A program made the position numbers and the translations under genes. From a virus, in the IMG/VR virus record IMGVR_UViG_3300019776_000313, positions 1-22,229 of that record: DNA of 22,229 nucleotides. One strand, 5' to 3'. This document shows positions 1 through 7,058 of the stretch, piece by piece. The stretch's first letter is position 1; each line of letters opens with the position of its first letter. The notes under the pieces are model-generated. The model saw nothing but the letters and a program-made list of their open reading frames with translations, had not been told where the DNA came from and did not search any database.

Positions 1-15
1 AGGATGGCCGCATGA
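1..15 (+). CDS. 3' tail of an upstream ORF (partial)
   Basis: The first five codons read in frame 1 end in TGA at 13-15 and would be the last residues (R-M-A-A) of a gene that lies outside the window. The stop overlaps the next start in an ATGA junction (ATG at 12), which is the style used throughout this operon. Nothing can be said about its product. Confidence 0.3.
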   Translation, partial: RMAA

Positions 16-152
16 GGCCAGTCATCGAGGCGCTGATGGTCTTGATGATTGGAGCAGTGGTCAGCGTAGTTTTTGCCGTAATCATCCTGATCCGCACGGC
101 TCAGGGCGCGTGGAGCTTACTCGGAGAGACAGATGGCCAGCACGGGAATTGA
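12..152 (+). CDS. 46-aa single-pass membrane protein, unknown
   Basis: This small ORF starts with an ATG that overlaps the preceding TGA (ATGA) and ends inside the first codons of the next gene, a 20-base overlap. Residues 4-28 form one long hydrophobic run (IEALMVLMIGAVVSVVFAVI and beyond) followed by Arg, as expected for a single transmembrane helix; the last 18 residues are polar. I do not recognise the family. It sits just before the late antiterminator, a place where lambdoid phages carry variable small ORFs. Translational coupling on both sides argues that it is expressed, but its shortness leaves real doubt. Confidence 0.5.
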   Translation: MRPVIEALMVLMIGAVVSVVFAVIILIRTAQGAWSLLGETDGQHGN

Positions 153-690
153 GCGTCAATCAGCAGTGGCGGAGCGTCTGGCCGTTCTAACTGCACGCAG
201 CAAGCACATCAACGGCGAAGGCTACGGCACCACCAGGGCAGATCCGATGATGATGGCCGGTGCGCTGGCAGGGCTGACGCCACTGCAAGCCGAGCTCATG
301 CACGCCAAATACCGGCTGGAATACCGCGCCCAAGAGACGGCTGTCACGCTGTACGCCGCCACCATCGCCCGGCAGTACGCGCTGACCTTGCCAAAGGCCA
401 CGGCAGTGAGCCGGGCCGCCGTCCACTGCGTCGTGCATGGGGCTGCTTGCAAGATGTGCATGGGCACTGGTGTGATGCCGGATCAGCGCGAATGTAAGCG
501 GTGTGAAGGCGTGGGCATGAAAGCAGTCAGTGACCGGCAGCGAGCGCTGGTTGCCGGAATTCCATGCACGACTTGGCAGCGCTGTTTTGCCGACATAGCA
601 GACAATGCTGAAACAGCTTTGCGTCGTGTCGAAGCCGATGCGCTCGCCACGATTACAAAAAACCTGCGAGAAGGCGAAGAGGCTGCTTGA
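133..690 (+). CDS. Q-like late antitermination protein
   Basis: The 185-aa protein has a DnaJ-like zinc-binding motif in its C-terminal half: C106-x2-C109 followed by GTG, then C121-x2-C124 followed by EGVG. Lambdoid Q-type antiterminators carry a comparable four-cysteine motif and are about this length. Known Q proteins load onto RNA polymerase at the late promoter just downstream of their own gene and let it pass terminators through the lysis and virion genes. The context fits closely: the stop codon lies inside a perfect -35 hexamer (687-692), a terminator follows at 750-775, and the lysis genes come next. The assignment rests on motif, length and position. The alternative is another small zinc-ribbon regulator. 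Confidence 0.7.
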   Translation: MASTGIERQSAVAERLAVLTARSKHINGEGYGTTRADPMMMAGALAGLTPLQAELMHAKYRLEYRAQETAVTLYAATIARQYALTLPKATAVSRAAVHCVVHGAACKMCMGTGVMPDQRECKRCEGVGMKAVSDRQRALVAGIPCTTWQRCFADIADNAETALRRVEADALATITKNLREGEEAA

Positions 691-715
691 CACAGTGGGT
701 TAAATTTTCAATGAT
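687..715 (+). promoter_or_regulatory. Candidate late promoter PR'
   Basis: There is a perfect -35 hexamer TTGACA at 687-692, overlapping the stop codon of the Q-like gene, a 17-base spacer, and AATGAT at 710-715 (four of six matches to TATAAT). Transcription would start near 722, about 30 bases before the terminator at 750-775. Promoter, short leader and terminator right after Q is the arrangement of lambda PR' and tR'. Predicted by eye only. Confidence 0.6.
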
Positions 716-749
716 ATTTGCCATATTGGGGTAACTACCCCTGACACCT

Positions 750-776
750 AAAGCCTCGCCATCGTGCGGGGCTTTT
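750..776 (+). terminator. Intrinsic terminator, tR'-like
   Basis: A hairpin with 10-bp arms (AAAGCCTCGC at 750-759 against GCGGGGCTTT at 766-775, one T-G pair) ends in a T run at 772-776. It lies between the candidate late promoter and the lysis genes, so without antitermination it should stop late transcription early. Confidence 0.75.
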
Positions 777-795
777 TGCTTTCTGGAATCCCGAA

Positions 796-1227
796 ATGAA
801 CCTCACACCGCACTTCACTCTGGCCGAGTTCACCCAGAGTCAGGAAGCCGCGCGTCGAGGTTTATCGAACCAGCCAAACGAACGCATCCAAGAAAACCTG
901 CTCATGACAGCCAACGCCATGGAAGCGGTGCGAGCACTGCTAGGTGGCAAAGGCATCAGGATTAGCAGCGGATACCGCTCACTGGCGGTTAATCGCGCCT
1001 TGGGCAGCAAGGACACCTCTGCCCATGTGCAAGGCTTCGCTTGCGACTTCATCTGCCCAGCCTTCGGCACGCCGCTTGAGATATGCAAAGCAATCGAGGC
1101 ATCTAGCATCCGCTTTGATCAGCTGATCGAGGAGGGCACCTGGGTGCATCTATCCATTGACCCGCGTATGCGCCAGCAAGTGCTGACCATGCGCAATGGC
1201 AAATACAGCACAGGCCTCTCCAAATGA
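796..1227 (+). CDS. Endolysin, M15 family zinc peptidase
   Basis: The 143-aa protein matches phage M15-type (D-Ala-D-Ala carboxypeptidase-like) endolysins, which cut peptide cross-links in peptidoglycan at lysis. The metal ligands are visible: H77 and D84 in S-A-H-V-Q-G-F-A-C-D, and H118 in E-G-T-W-V-H, with E112/E113 placed as the likely catalytic acid and the ISSGYRS segment of the substrate pocket at residues 56-62. The N-terminal HFTLAEFTQSQEA segment is typical of the family. There is no signal peptide, so it needs a holin for release, and that gene follows with a 4-base ATGA overlap. In many lambdoid phages the holin comes first; here the order is reversed. Confidence 0.88.
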   Translation: MNLTPHFTLAEFTQSQEAARRGLSNQPNERIQENLLMTANAMEAVRALLGGKGIRISSGYRSLAVNRALGSKDTSAHVQGFACDFICPAFGTPLEICKAIEASSIRFDQLIEEGTWVHLSIDPRMRQQVLTMRNGKYSTGLSK

Positions 1228-1418
1228 TTCGTGAAGAACTGGCAGCCGCCGCCGCAAACAAAGCCACAGCAGCCAGCTACATCACATCAGGGAGCGCTTT
1301 CATGATTGGCGGCTTTACTGCCAACGAATTCGCCGCATTGGGCGGCCTGCTCTGCGCAGTCGTGACAACCATCGCAAACATCTACTTCAGAGCTCGTGAG
1401 AGCCGGAGCAAGCAATGA
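1224..1418 (+). CDS. Holin, S21 pinholin-like (class II)
   Basis: This 64-aa protein has a weakly hydrophobic first segment rich in Ala, Gly and Ser (about 15-32) and a strong second helix (about 36-55), then a charged tail FRARESRSKQ. The pattern S-Y-x-T-S-x-x-S near residue 19, E-F-A-A-L-G-G-L in the middle and N-x-Y-F-R-x-R-E at the end resembles the class II holin of phage 21, whose first helix leaves the membrane at triggering. It overlaps the endolysin gene by four bases and the next ORF by four bases. Note that pinholins normally pair with SAR endolysins, whereas the endolysin here shows no SAR segment, so it may form larger holes. Confidence 0.75.
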   Translation: MIREELAAAAANKATAASYITSGSAFMIGGFTANEFAALGGLLCAVVTTIANIYFRARESRSKQ

Positions 1419-1588
1419 ACCCTGAAAACATCGACAAGGCACTGCAAGTCGGTCTGATCGTAATGGCCTGCGCCCCGCATGTGGCTGCCGTCATCGGCAC
1501 GCCATTGCTGATTGCTCGTATTGGCCTGATCTCAAAGCTATACACCTTTCTCGCCGGCAACTACCTCAAGGCCAAGAACGCAAAGTAA
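1415..1588 (+). CDS. 57-aa membrane protein in lysis cassette
   Basis: The ATG at 1415 overlaps the holin stop in ATGA, and the TAA at 1586-1588 overlaps the small terminase start in TAATG, so the ORF fills the gap exactly. Residues 10-40 are mostly hydrophobic (VGLIVMACAPHVAAVIGTPL onward), followed by a basic tail with several Lys. It may act as a second holin or an antiholin, an inference from position, size and hydrophobicity only. It does not look like an Rz or Rz1 spanin: there is no coiled coil and no lipobox. Confidence 0.65.
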   Translation: MNPENIDKALQVGLIVMACAPHVAAVIGTPLLIARIGLISKLYTFLAGNYLKAKNAK

Positions 1589-2178
1589 TGGCGCTTACCT
1601 CGAAACAGAAGCGATTTGTTGACGAATACCTGATTGATCTGAATGCCACGCAGGCCGCTATCCGTGCCGGCTACAGCGAGAAGACCGCTACAGAGCAGGC
1701 ATCACGCCTGTTAACCCTTGTTAAGGTTCAAGAAGCGATCTCCGCAAGCACTCAGAAGCAGCAGGAGCGCACGCAGATCACGGCTGATCGGGTGCTGAAT
1801 GAGTACGCCCGCCTAGCTTTCTTCGATCCGCGAAAGCTGTTCGATGACGAAGGCAGGCCCAAGCCTATCCAGATGCTTGATGACGATACTGCCGCCGCGC
1901 TGGCCGGCCTCGATTTTCAAGAGGTCTACGAAGGCTTCGGCGAAGAGCGCCAGTTCATTGGCTACACCAAGAAATACAAGTTGGTTGACAAGAAGGGTGC
2001 TCTCGACTCGATTGCCAGGCACCTCGGCATGTTCAACGACAAGTTGAGCGTGACCGGAACGCTTGAACACTCCATCAAGAATCTTACCGATGACCAGCTA
2101 TCCGCCCGCATTTCACAGCTTGCAACAGAAGCAGGAGTTGCTGCTTCTGTTGGAAGAGCAGAAGCGTCGAAGGAATGA
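1588..2178 (+). CDS. Terminase small subunit
   Basis: The 196-aa protein opens with the Terminase_2 signature: LTSKQKRFVDEYLIDLNATQ, then A-A-I-R-A-G-Y and a T-A-x-x-Q-A-S-R-L-L helix, a helix-turn-helix that recognises the packaging site. The rest (about 60-196) contains the oligomerisation region, including RLAFFDPRKLFDDEG and GALDSIARHLGMF. It works with the large subunit encoded next and equals P22 gp3 in role, though by sequence it belongs to the common Terminase_2 type. The start is fixed by the TAATG junction with the preceding ORF. The 3' end overlaps the large-subunit gene by about 90 bases. Confidence 0.9.
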   Translation: MALTSKQKRFVDEYLIDLNATQAAIRAGYSEKTATEQASRLLTLVKVQEAISASTQKQQERTQITADRVLNEYARLAFFDPRKLFDDEGRPKPIQMLDDDTAAALAGLDFQEVYEGFGEERQFIGYTKKYKLVDKKGALDSIARHLGMFNDKLSVTGTLEHSIKNLTDDQLSARISQLATEAGVAASVGRAEASKE

Positions 2179-3520
2179 GGATCGGCTGTCCGGCTATCGG
2201 CCGTACGCAAAGCAGCTGGAATTCCACAATCTAGGCGATTCATACCGTGAACGCCTGTTCATGGCTGGTAACCAGCTGGGCAAGACATGGGGCGGCGCTT
2301 ACGAGGTTGCCATCCACCTGACTGGGCTCTATCCGGAATGGTGGAAGGGGCTGAGATTCGACAGGCCGACAACCTGGCTTGCCGGGTCTGAATCTGCCGA
2401 GCTGACCCGCAAGGGCGTTCAGCGCTTGCTGCTGGGTCCGCCCGAAGTTCGTGCGCTTTGGGGCACTGGCGCCATCCCGAAGGATTGCCTTGTTGGTACG
2501 CCTCCGATGAAGCCCGGCGTGCCAGATGCTGTCAGCAGCATCACCGTCCGGCACGTCTCTGGCGGCCTGAGCATCATCAAGTTTGCCTCCTATGATCAGG
2601 GCCGAGGCAAGTGGCAGGCCGACACGCTGGATGGCGTCTGGTTCGATGAAGAACCGCCCGAAGACATCTACTTCGAGGGCATCACTCGAACCAACACGAC
2701 TCAGGGCCCGGTCATTCTCACCTTCACGCCGCTCAAGGGCATGTCGAATGTGGTGCGCCGGTATCTCACCGACAAGCCAGCGGGCACGGTGGTGATCAAC
2801 ATGACGATCTACGACGCCGAGCACTACACCAAGGAGCAGGCAGACGCGATTGTCGCGACCTATCCGCCCCATGAGCGTGAAGCCCGAGCCAAAGGCATCC
2901 CGACGCTGGGCAGCGGCAAGATTTTCCCAGTGGCTGAGGAAATGATCAGCGAGCCGGCCGTGCAGATTCCAGATCACTGGCGACGCATCGCCGGCATGGA
3001 CTTCGGCTGGGATCACCCGACAGCCGCCGCGTGGATTGCCTACGACCTCGATGCCGACTGCATCCATGTCTATGACTGCTACCGGCAGAAAGAACAAACA
3101 CCGGTTATCCATGCCGCCGCGATCAAACCGCGCGGTGACTGGATTCCCATGGCATGGCCGCATGACGGTCTACAGCACGACAAGGGCAGCGGTGAGCAAC
3201 TGGCGCAGCAATACGAAGCCCAGGGCGTGAACATGCTGCCCGAGCGCGCCACCTTCGAGGATGGCGGTAACGGCGTCGAGGCTGGGCTGATGGACATGCT
3301 CGACCGGATGCAGACCGGCAGATTCAAGGTCGCCGCGCACCTTCACGAGTGGTTTGAAGAGTTCCGGCTCTACCACCGGAAAGACGGCAAGGTGGTCAAA
3401 GAGGCCGACGACCTGATGGCCGCAACCCGATACGCAATCATGATGCTGCGCTTTGCCAAGACGAAGCCGCAGCCACGAACCAAAACACGATCAAACGGTG
3501 GCACTGGATGGATGAGCTGA
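2090..3520 (+). CDS. Terminase large subunit, P22 gp2-like
   Basis: This 476-aa packaging motor closely resembles P22 gp2 (499 aa). From ATG 2090, the ATPase P-loop is A-G-N-Q-L-G-K-T (59-66), Walker B is V-W-F-D-E-E (183-188) and the coupling motif is T-F-T-P (211-214). The RNase H-like nuclease has its acidic residues at D304 (GMDFGWD), D359 (AWPHDG) and D440/D441 (ADDLMAATRY). It pumps DNA into the prohead through the portal and cuts it by headful. An in-frame TTG at 2063 would add nine residues; I prefer the ATG because P22 gp2 also has only a short extension before its LLELLEEE-type segment. It overlaps the portal gene by 13 bases. Confidence 0.93.
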   Translation: MTSYPPAFHSLQQKQELLLLLEEQKRRRNEDRLSGYRPYAKQLEFHNLGDSYRERLFMAGNQLGKTWGGAYEVAIHLTGLYPEWWKGLRFDRPTTWLAGSESAELTRKGVQRLLLGPPEVRALWGTGAIPKDCLVGTPPMKPGVPDAVSSITVRHVSGGLSIIKFASYDQGRGKWQADTLDGVWFDEEPPEDIYFEGITRTNTTQGPVILTFTPLKGMSNVVRRYLTDKPAGTVVINMTIYDAEHYTKEQADAIVATYPPHEREARAKGIPTLGSGKIFPVAEEMISEPAVQIPDHWRRIAGMDFGWDHPTAAAWIAYDLDADCIHVYDCYRQKEQTPVIHAAAIKPRGDWIPMAWPHDGLQHDKGSGEQLAQQYEAQGVNMLPERATFEDGGNGVEAGLMDMLDRMQTGRFKVAAHLHEWFEEFRLYHRKDGKVVKEADDLMAATRYAIMMLRFAKTKPQPRTKTRSNGGTGWMS

Positions 3521-5670
3521 AAGCAAATGACAGCGCTTCGCTCAAAGACGAAGACTTGCTGTCTCAAATGCGAGCCCACAAAGCGGCTGTCGATGAGATT
3601 GACGGCCACAACCGCGAATCGTTCGAGGACTCGCTGCGCTTTCTGGAAGGCCACGGCCAGTGGGATGAGAAGGTTAAGGCCACTCGCGCATTGCAAGGCC
3701 GCCCATGCCTGACCATTAACAAGCTGCCGCAGTTCGTCGCCCAAGTCGCCAACGACATCCGCATGAACCGGCCCCGCATCAAGGTCAAGCCCGTGGATAG
3801 TGGTGCTGATCCCGAAGTGGCAGAGGTCATGGAAGGGTTGATTCGTAACATCGAGTACAGCAGCCGCGCCGATGTCGCCTATGACACAGCCAGCTTCTAC
3901 GCTGTCGCCGGTGGCCGTGGCTTCATCCTGATCGAAACTTGCTACGCCGACGACGATGCGTTCGATCAAGACATCCGAATTCGCCGTGTGCAGAACCCGC
4001 TGACGGTCTACATCGATCCTGATTCGCAAGAAGCCGATGGCAGCGATATGTCGTGGGCCATGATCTCGCGCCTAATGCCGAAGAAGCAGTTCAAGAAGAA
4101 ACACCCGAAGGCCGAAGCCAATTCGATCCAGTCTGACGACAATTCGCAGTGGTTCACGGAAGACTCAGTGCGCCTGGCTGAGTATTGGACCCGTGAATGT
4201 GTGCCCCGCAAGCTGGCGCTGCTCGATGACGGCACGGTCGTGGATGCTGACAAGGTGCCCGAGGGCGCCACTGTTGTGCGCGAACGTGAATCGCAGCGCT
4301 ACAAGGTCATGTACCACCTGTGCAGCGGTGCCGAGGTACTTGAGCGCAAGGCGTGGCCGGGCAAGTACATCCCGATCGTTCCCGTGTGGGGCGAAGAGAT
4401 CAACATCAATGGCAAAGTGTATCGCCGTGGTCTGATCCACAACGCCAAAGACTCGCAGCGCATGTACAACTACTGGCGCACCACAGCCACTGAGCTGGTT
4501 GCTCTGGCACCGAAAGCCCCAACATTGCTGACTCAGCGCCAGATTGATGGCCATGAGGATGATTGGGCCGAATCGATCAATACGCCTAAGCCGTACCTGA
4601 TTTACAACAACGACGCTTCGGCCCCCATGCCGCAGCGCTTAGAGCCTGCCAGCGTACCGCAGGGCGTGTTTAGTGAGGCTCAGGTCTGCGTCGATGATAT
4701 GAAGGCAACGACCGGCATCTATGACGCCAGCCTAGGCCAGCGCAGCAATGAAAACAGCGGCGTGGCCATTCGTCAGCGAGAAGCCCAAGGCGACACAGCC
4801 ACTTTCGTCTACACCGACAACCTGAGCCGTGCGATTGCCCAGGTCGGCCGCATCATCATTGACCTGATCCCGACCATTTACGACACCAAACGCATCGTTC
4901 GCGTGCTGGGTGAGGATGGCAAAGACGAAGCAGTCACGATCAATGAGCCGACCGCCAACGAGCGACTGCTCAACGACCTGACTGTCGGCAAATACGATGT
5001 GCAGATTGAGTCCGGCCCGAGCTTCGGCACCAAGCGCCAAGAAGCCGCCGAAACCATGATGGAAATGATGAAGAGCTTCCCAGGCGCAGGCCCGCTGTTG
5101 GGTGACCTGATTGCGCGTAACATGGACTGGCCGGACGCCGACAAGGTAGCTGACCGCCTGAAAGCCATGCTGCCGCCTGAGATCAAGGCGCTTGAGGAAG
5201 AGACCGACCTGCCGCCGCAGATTGCCCAGATGATGGAGCAGATGAAGGCGCAGTTGCAGCAAATGGCCGAACAGAACGCTCAGTTGCAAGCAGCGGCTCA
5301 GTCCAAAGAGCAGGAAGCCGAATTCAAAGCTGGCGAGCTCGACATCAAGCGTCAGGAACTGGCGCTGAAGGGCTATGAGCTGTGGCTGAAGGCGCAGCAG
5401 GAAGATGCCAAGCGCGAAGCCGAAGAAAACAAAAACGATCAGGACACGGCCATTCAGGTGGCTGAACTGACGATGGCCTACCGCGAAGACATGATGCAGA
5501 TCATCGGGCCGATCTTCGAGCGCATCCAAGCCCAGCACAACGAGCTGATGGAAGGCATCACGCAGCCAATGGTCTTGCCAGCGGGTGAAGAAATGCCGAT
5601 GGAGCCGCCTGAGCCGAGTATGGATGACCAGATCAAGATGCGCATGCTGGCGGTGGCGGAGTCGCTGTAA
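3508..5670 (+). CDS. Portal protein, P22 gp1-like
   Basis: At 720 aa this matches P22 gp1 (725 aa). The N-terminal half has the P22-type portal segments: RFLEGHGQWDEK, GRPCLTINKLPQFVAQV, NDIRMNRPRIKVKPVDS and VAYDTASFYAVAGGRGF. Residues about 568-645 are Gln-, Glu- and Lys-rich and strongly helical, corresponding to the C-terminal barrel of P22 portal that reaches into the head and senses DNA fill. Twelve copies would form the vertex through which DNA enters and leaves and to which gp4- and gp10-like proteins attach. The ATG at 3508 lies inside the terminase gene; the TAA at the end forms TAATG with the next gene. Confidence 0.93.
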   Translation: MDELKANDSASLKDEDLLSQMRAHKAAVDEIDGHNRESFEDSLRFLEGHGQWDEKVKATRALQGRPCLTINKLPQFVAQVANDIRMNRPRIKVKPVDSGADPEVAEVMEGLIRNIEYSSRADVAYDTASFYAVAGGRGFILIETCYADDDAFDQDIRIRRVQNPLTVYIDPDSQEADGSDMSWAMISRLMPKKQFKKKHPKAEANSIQSDDNSQWFTEDSVRLAEYWTRECVPRKLALLDDGTVVDADKVPEGATVVRERESQRYKVMYHLCSGAEVLERKAWPGKYIPIVPVWGEEININGKVYRRGLIHNAKDSQRMYNYWRTTATELVALAPKAPTLLTQRQIDGHEDDWAESINTPKPYLIYNNDASAPMPQRLEPASVPQGVFSEAQVCVDDMKATTGIYDASLGQRSNENSGVAIRQREAQGDTATFVYTDNLSRAIAQVGRIIIDLIPTIYDTKRIVRVLGEDGKDEAVTINEPTANERLLNDLTVGKYDVQIESGPSFGTKRQEAAETMMEMMKSFPGAGPLLGDLIARNMDWPDADKVADRLKAMLPPEIKALEEETDLPPQIAQMMEQMKAQLQQMAEQNAQLQAAAQSKEQEAEFKAGELDIKRQELALKGYELWLKAQQEDAKREAEENKNDQDTAIQVAELTMAYREDMMQIIGPIFERIQAQHNELMEGITQPMVLPAGEEMPMEPPEPSMDDQIKMRMLAVAESL

Positions 5671-6524
5671 TGGGCGCGCCATTGGCGGTTTCGCCTGAGT
5701 CGCTACTGCTGCTCAAGCTGGCGAAGGCGGTCAAAGAATTAAAGGCCCGTCAGCCTGAGAAGGGCGATGCAGGCCGTGAGCCAACAGCGGATGAGATTTT
5801 TACGGCTGTCAGCCTATGGATGGAGTTTCACCGCGAGGAAGTGCGCGGCGAGCCCGGCAAGACGCCAAAGGCAGTGCCTGGTCCCGCTGGTGTCGGCATT
5901 GATGACCTCGATGTCGAAGATGGCGAGCTGGTTGTCGCCCTGACGGATGGCCGGAAGAAGCGATTCAAGCTGCCGATGGCCAAGGATCGCCGACACAGCA
6001 CCGCCTATCTGGGTGCTGGCGGCATGGCTTCCAGCAATCCAGTGGTGAGCGGAAACGCTTCGGCTGGCTGGGCGCAGTACGCTGACACGGACTACACGTC
6101 TGAAAGCCCGTTTGCTGCCAATGACGGCGCAGAGGTGGCGCTGCCAAATAATGCTGGCACCAGCATCACAGATTTTCTGCCAACTGGTGTTGATGCGCTG
6201 TATGACCCGATCTTGCAGCGGATTACCCCCAAGGCAATCGGCGACTACCAGACCATCACCGTGCGCTTTAAGGCTCGAGCATCGGTTGCCAGCAGCTATC
6301 TGGACTTCGGTATAGACATCGGTGGAAGCCAAGGTGTGATCTTTCGCGAGACTAAGGTCTTTGCCAAGGGTGCCGATGTTGAGCACAGCTTTGCTTTCGT
6401 CGTGCCTGGCTATTCGCTGAATAGCTTCGTCGCTAATGGTGGCCAAGTGAAAGTAACGCCAGGCGGTGGCGATGTTGAGCTCTACGGCATCGAGTATCAG
6501 ATCGTGAGGCACTACGAAAAATGA
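5670..6524 (+). CDS. Putative virion fibre/decoration protein, collagen-like stalk
   Basis: The 284-aa product is not a P22 homologue that I recognise. It has a helical N-terminus (1-65), a short collagen-like stretch around 67-84 (G-E-P-G-K-T-P-K-A-V-P-G-P-A-G-V-G), then D-D-L-D-V-E-D-G-E-L-V-V-A-L-T-D-G-R, a stalk motif common in phage fibres. A Gly/Ser/Val-rich half (about 105-284) follows, probably beta-sandwich and trimeric. The short G-x-y stretch followed by the L-x-V-x-L-T-D-G-R motif suggests a fibre attached to the capsid or portal vertex. It is coupled to the portal gene by TAATG and to the next gene by ATGA. It is the first of four genes inserted between portal and scaffold. Virion role inferred. 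Confidence 0.6.
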   Translation: MGAPLAVSPESLLLLKLAKAVKELKARQPEKGDAGREPTADEIFTAVSLWMEFHREEVRGEPGKTPKAVPGPAGVGIDDLDVEDGELVVALTDGRKKRFKLPMAKDRRHSTAYLGAGGMASSNPVVSGNASAGWAQYADTDYTSESPFAANDGAEVALPNNAGTSITDFLPTGVDALYDPILQRITPKAIGDYQTITVRFKARASVASSYLDFGIDIGGSQGVIFRETKVFAKGADVEHSFAFVVPGYSLNSFVANGGQVKVTPGGGDVELYGIEYQIVRHYEK

Positions 6525-7057
6525 GTGCTGACTTCAAGGTTTATTACGACAGCGACCGCAAGAACGTGGTGGTCGGCCCGAATACCCGATTGTTCGCAGC
6601 TGGTTCGCTGATCGCTCAGGCTGATCGCGGCAGGGTGTCGATCTACTACCGTTCGACGAACTATCGCGAGGTGTACCTGCCGTTTGCGCGTTTCGCCAAG
6701 CAGGACGGGTCTACGGCTGGAGCAAGCATCTCGGCAGTCATCGACTACTTGAATGCCGAGTTCAACAAGACGCCGTTCGTCGAAAACGCTACGTCAATGC
6801 GCGTCACCACAATCGACGTTGGCACTGTCGGCGTGTACGAGGCGGCGCTGACGGTAATGGATGCCGCAGTAGTTCCGACCAGCATTATCACAGCCAACAT
6901 CGCCGGCCCGATGCCAGGTACAAAAGACGCCGACGAGCTGGAGTTTGATCGCATGATCCTGCATGCCGTGGCTGCTACAGGCCAATTCACGCTGTACATC
7001 GAGGCCATTCCCGGCCCGATATATGGTCAATTTCCAATTGCTTATGGAATAGCCTGA
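6521..7057 (+). CDS. Hypothetical virion-operon protein (178 aa)
   Basis: The ATG overlaps the preceding stop (ATGA). The protein is soluble, with no signal or membrane segment, and rich in beta-forming residues: DFKVYYDSDRKNVVVG at the N-terminus, RGRVSIYYRSTNYREVYLPF in the middle, and a last third with FTLYIEAIPGPIYG. I do not recognise the family. Its place between the fibre-like 284-aa protein and the repeat protein suggests that all belong to one decoration or fibre module; this is inference from context. Confidence 0.65.
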   Translation: MSADFKVYYDSDRKNVVVGPNTRLFAAGSLIAQADRGRVSIYYRSTNYREVYLPFARFAKQDGSTAGASISAVIDYLNAEFNKTPFVENATSMRVTTIDVGTVGVYEAALTVMDAAVVPTSIITANIAGPMPGTKDADELEFDRMILHAVAATGQFTLYIEAIPGPIYGQFPIAYGIA

Positions 7058-7058
7058 C

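Noticed and set aside
2240-3163. 307-residue open frame on the minus strand
   Set aside because: It lies fully inside the large terminase gene, whose ATPase and nuclease motifs are clear; the antisense product resembles no protein family.
4732-5682. 316-residue open frame on the minus strand
   Set aside because: It is antisense to the portal gene and shows the His/Leu/Arg-rich composition typical of reversed Gln/Glu/Lys-rich coding sequence.
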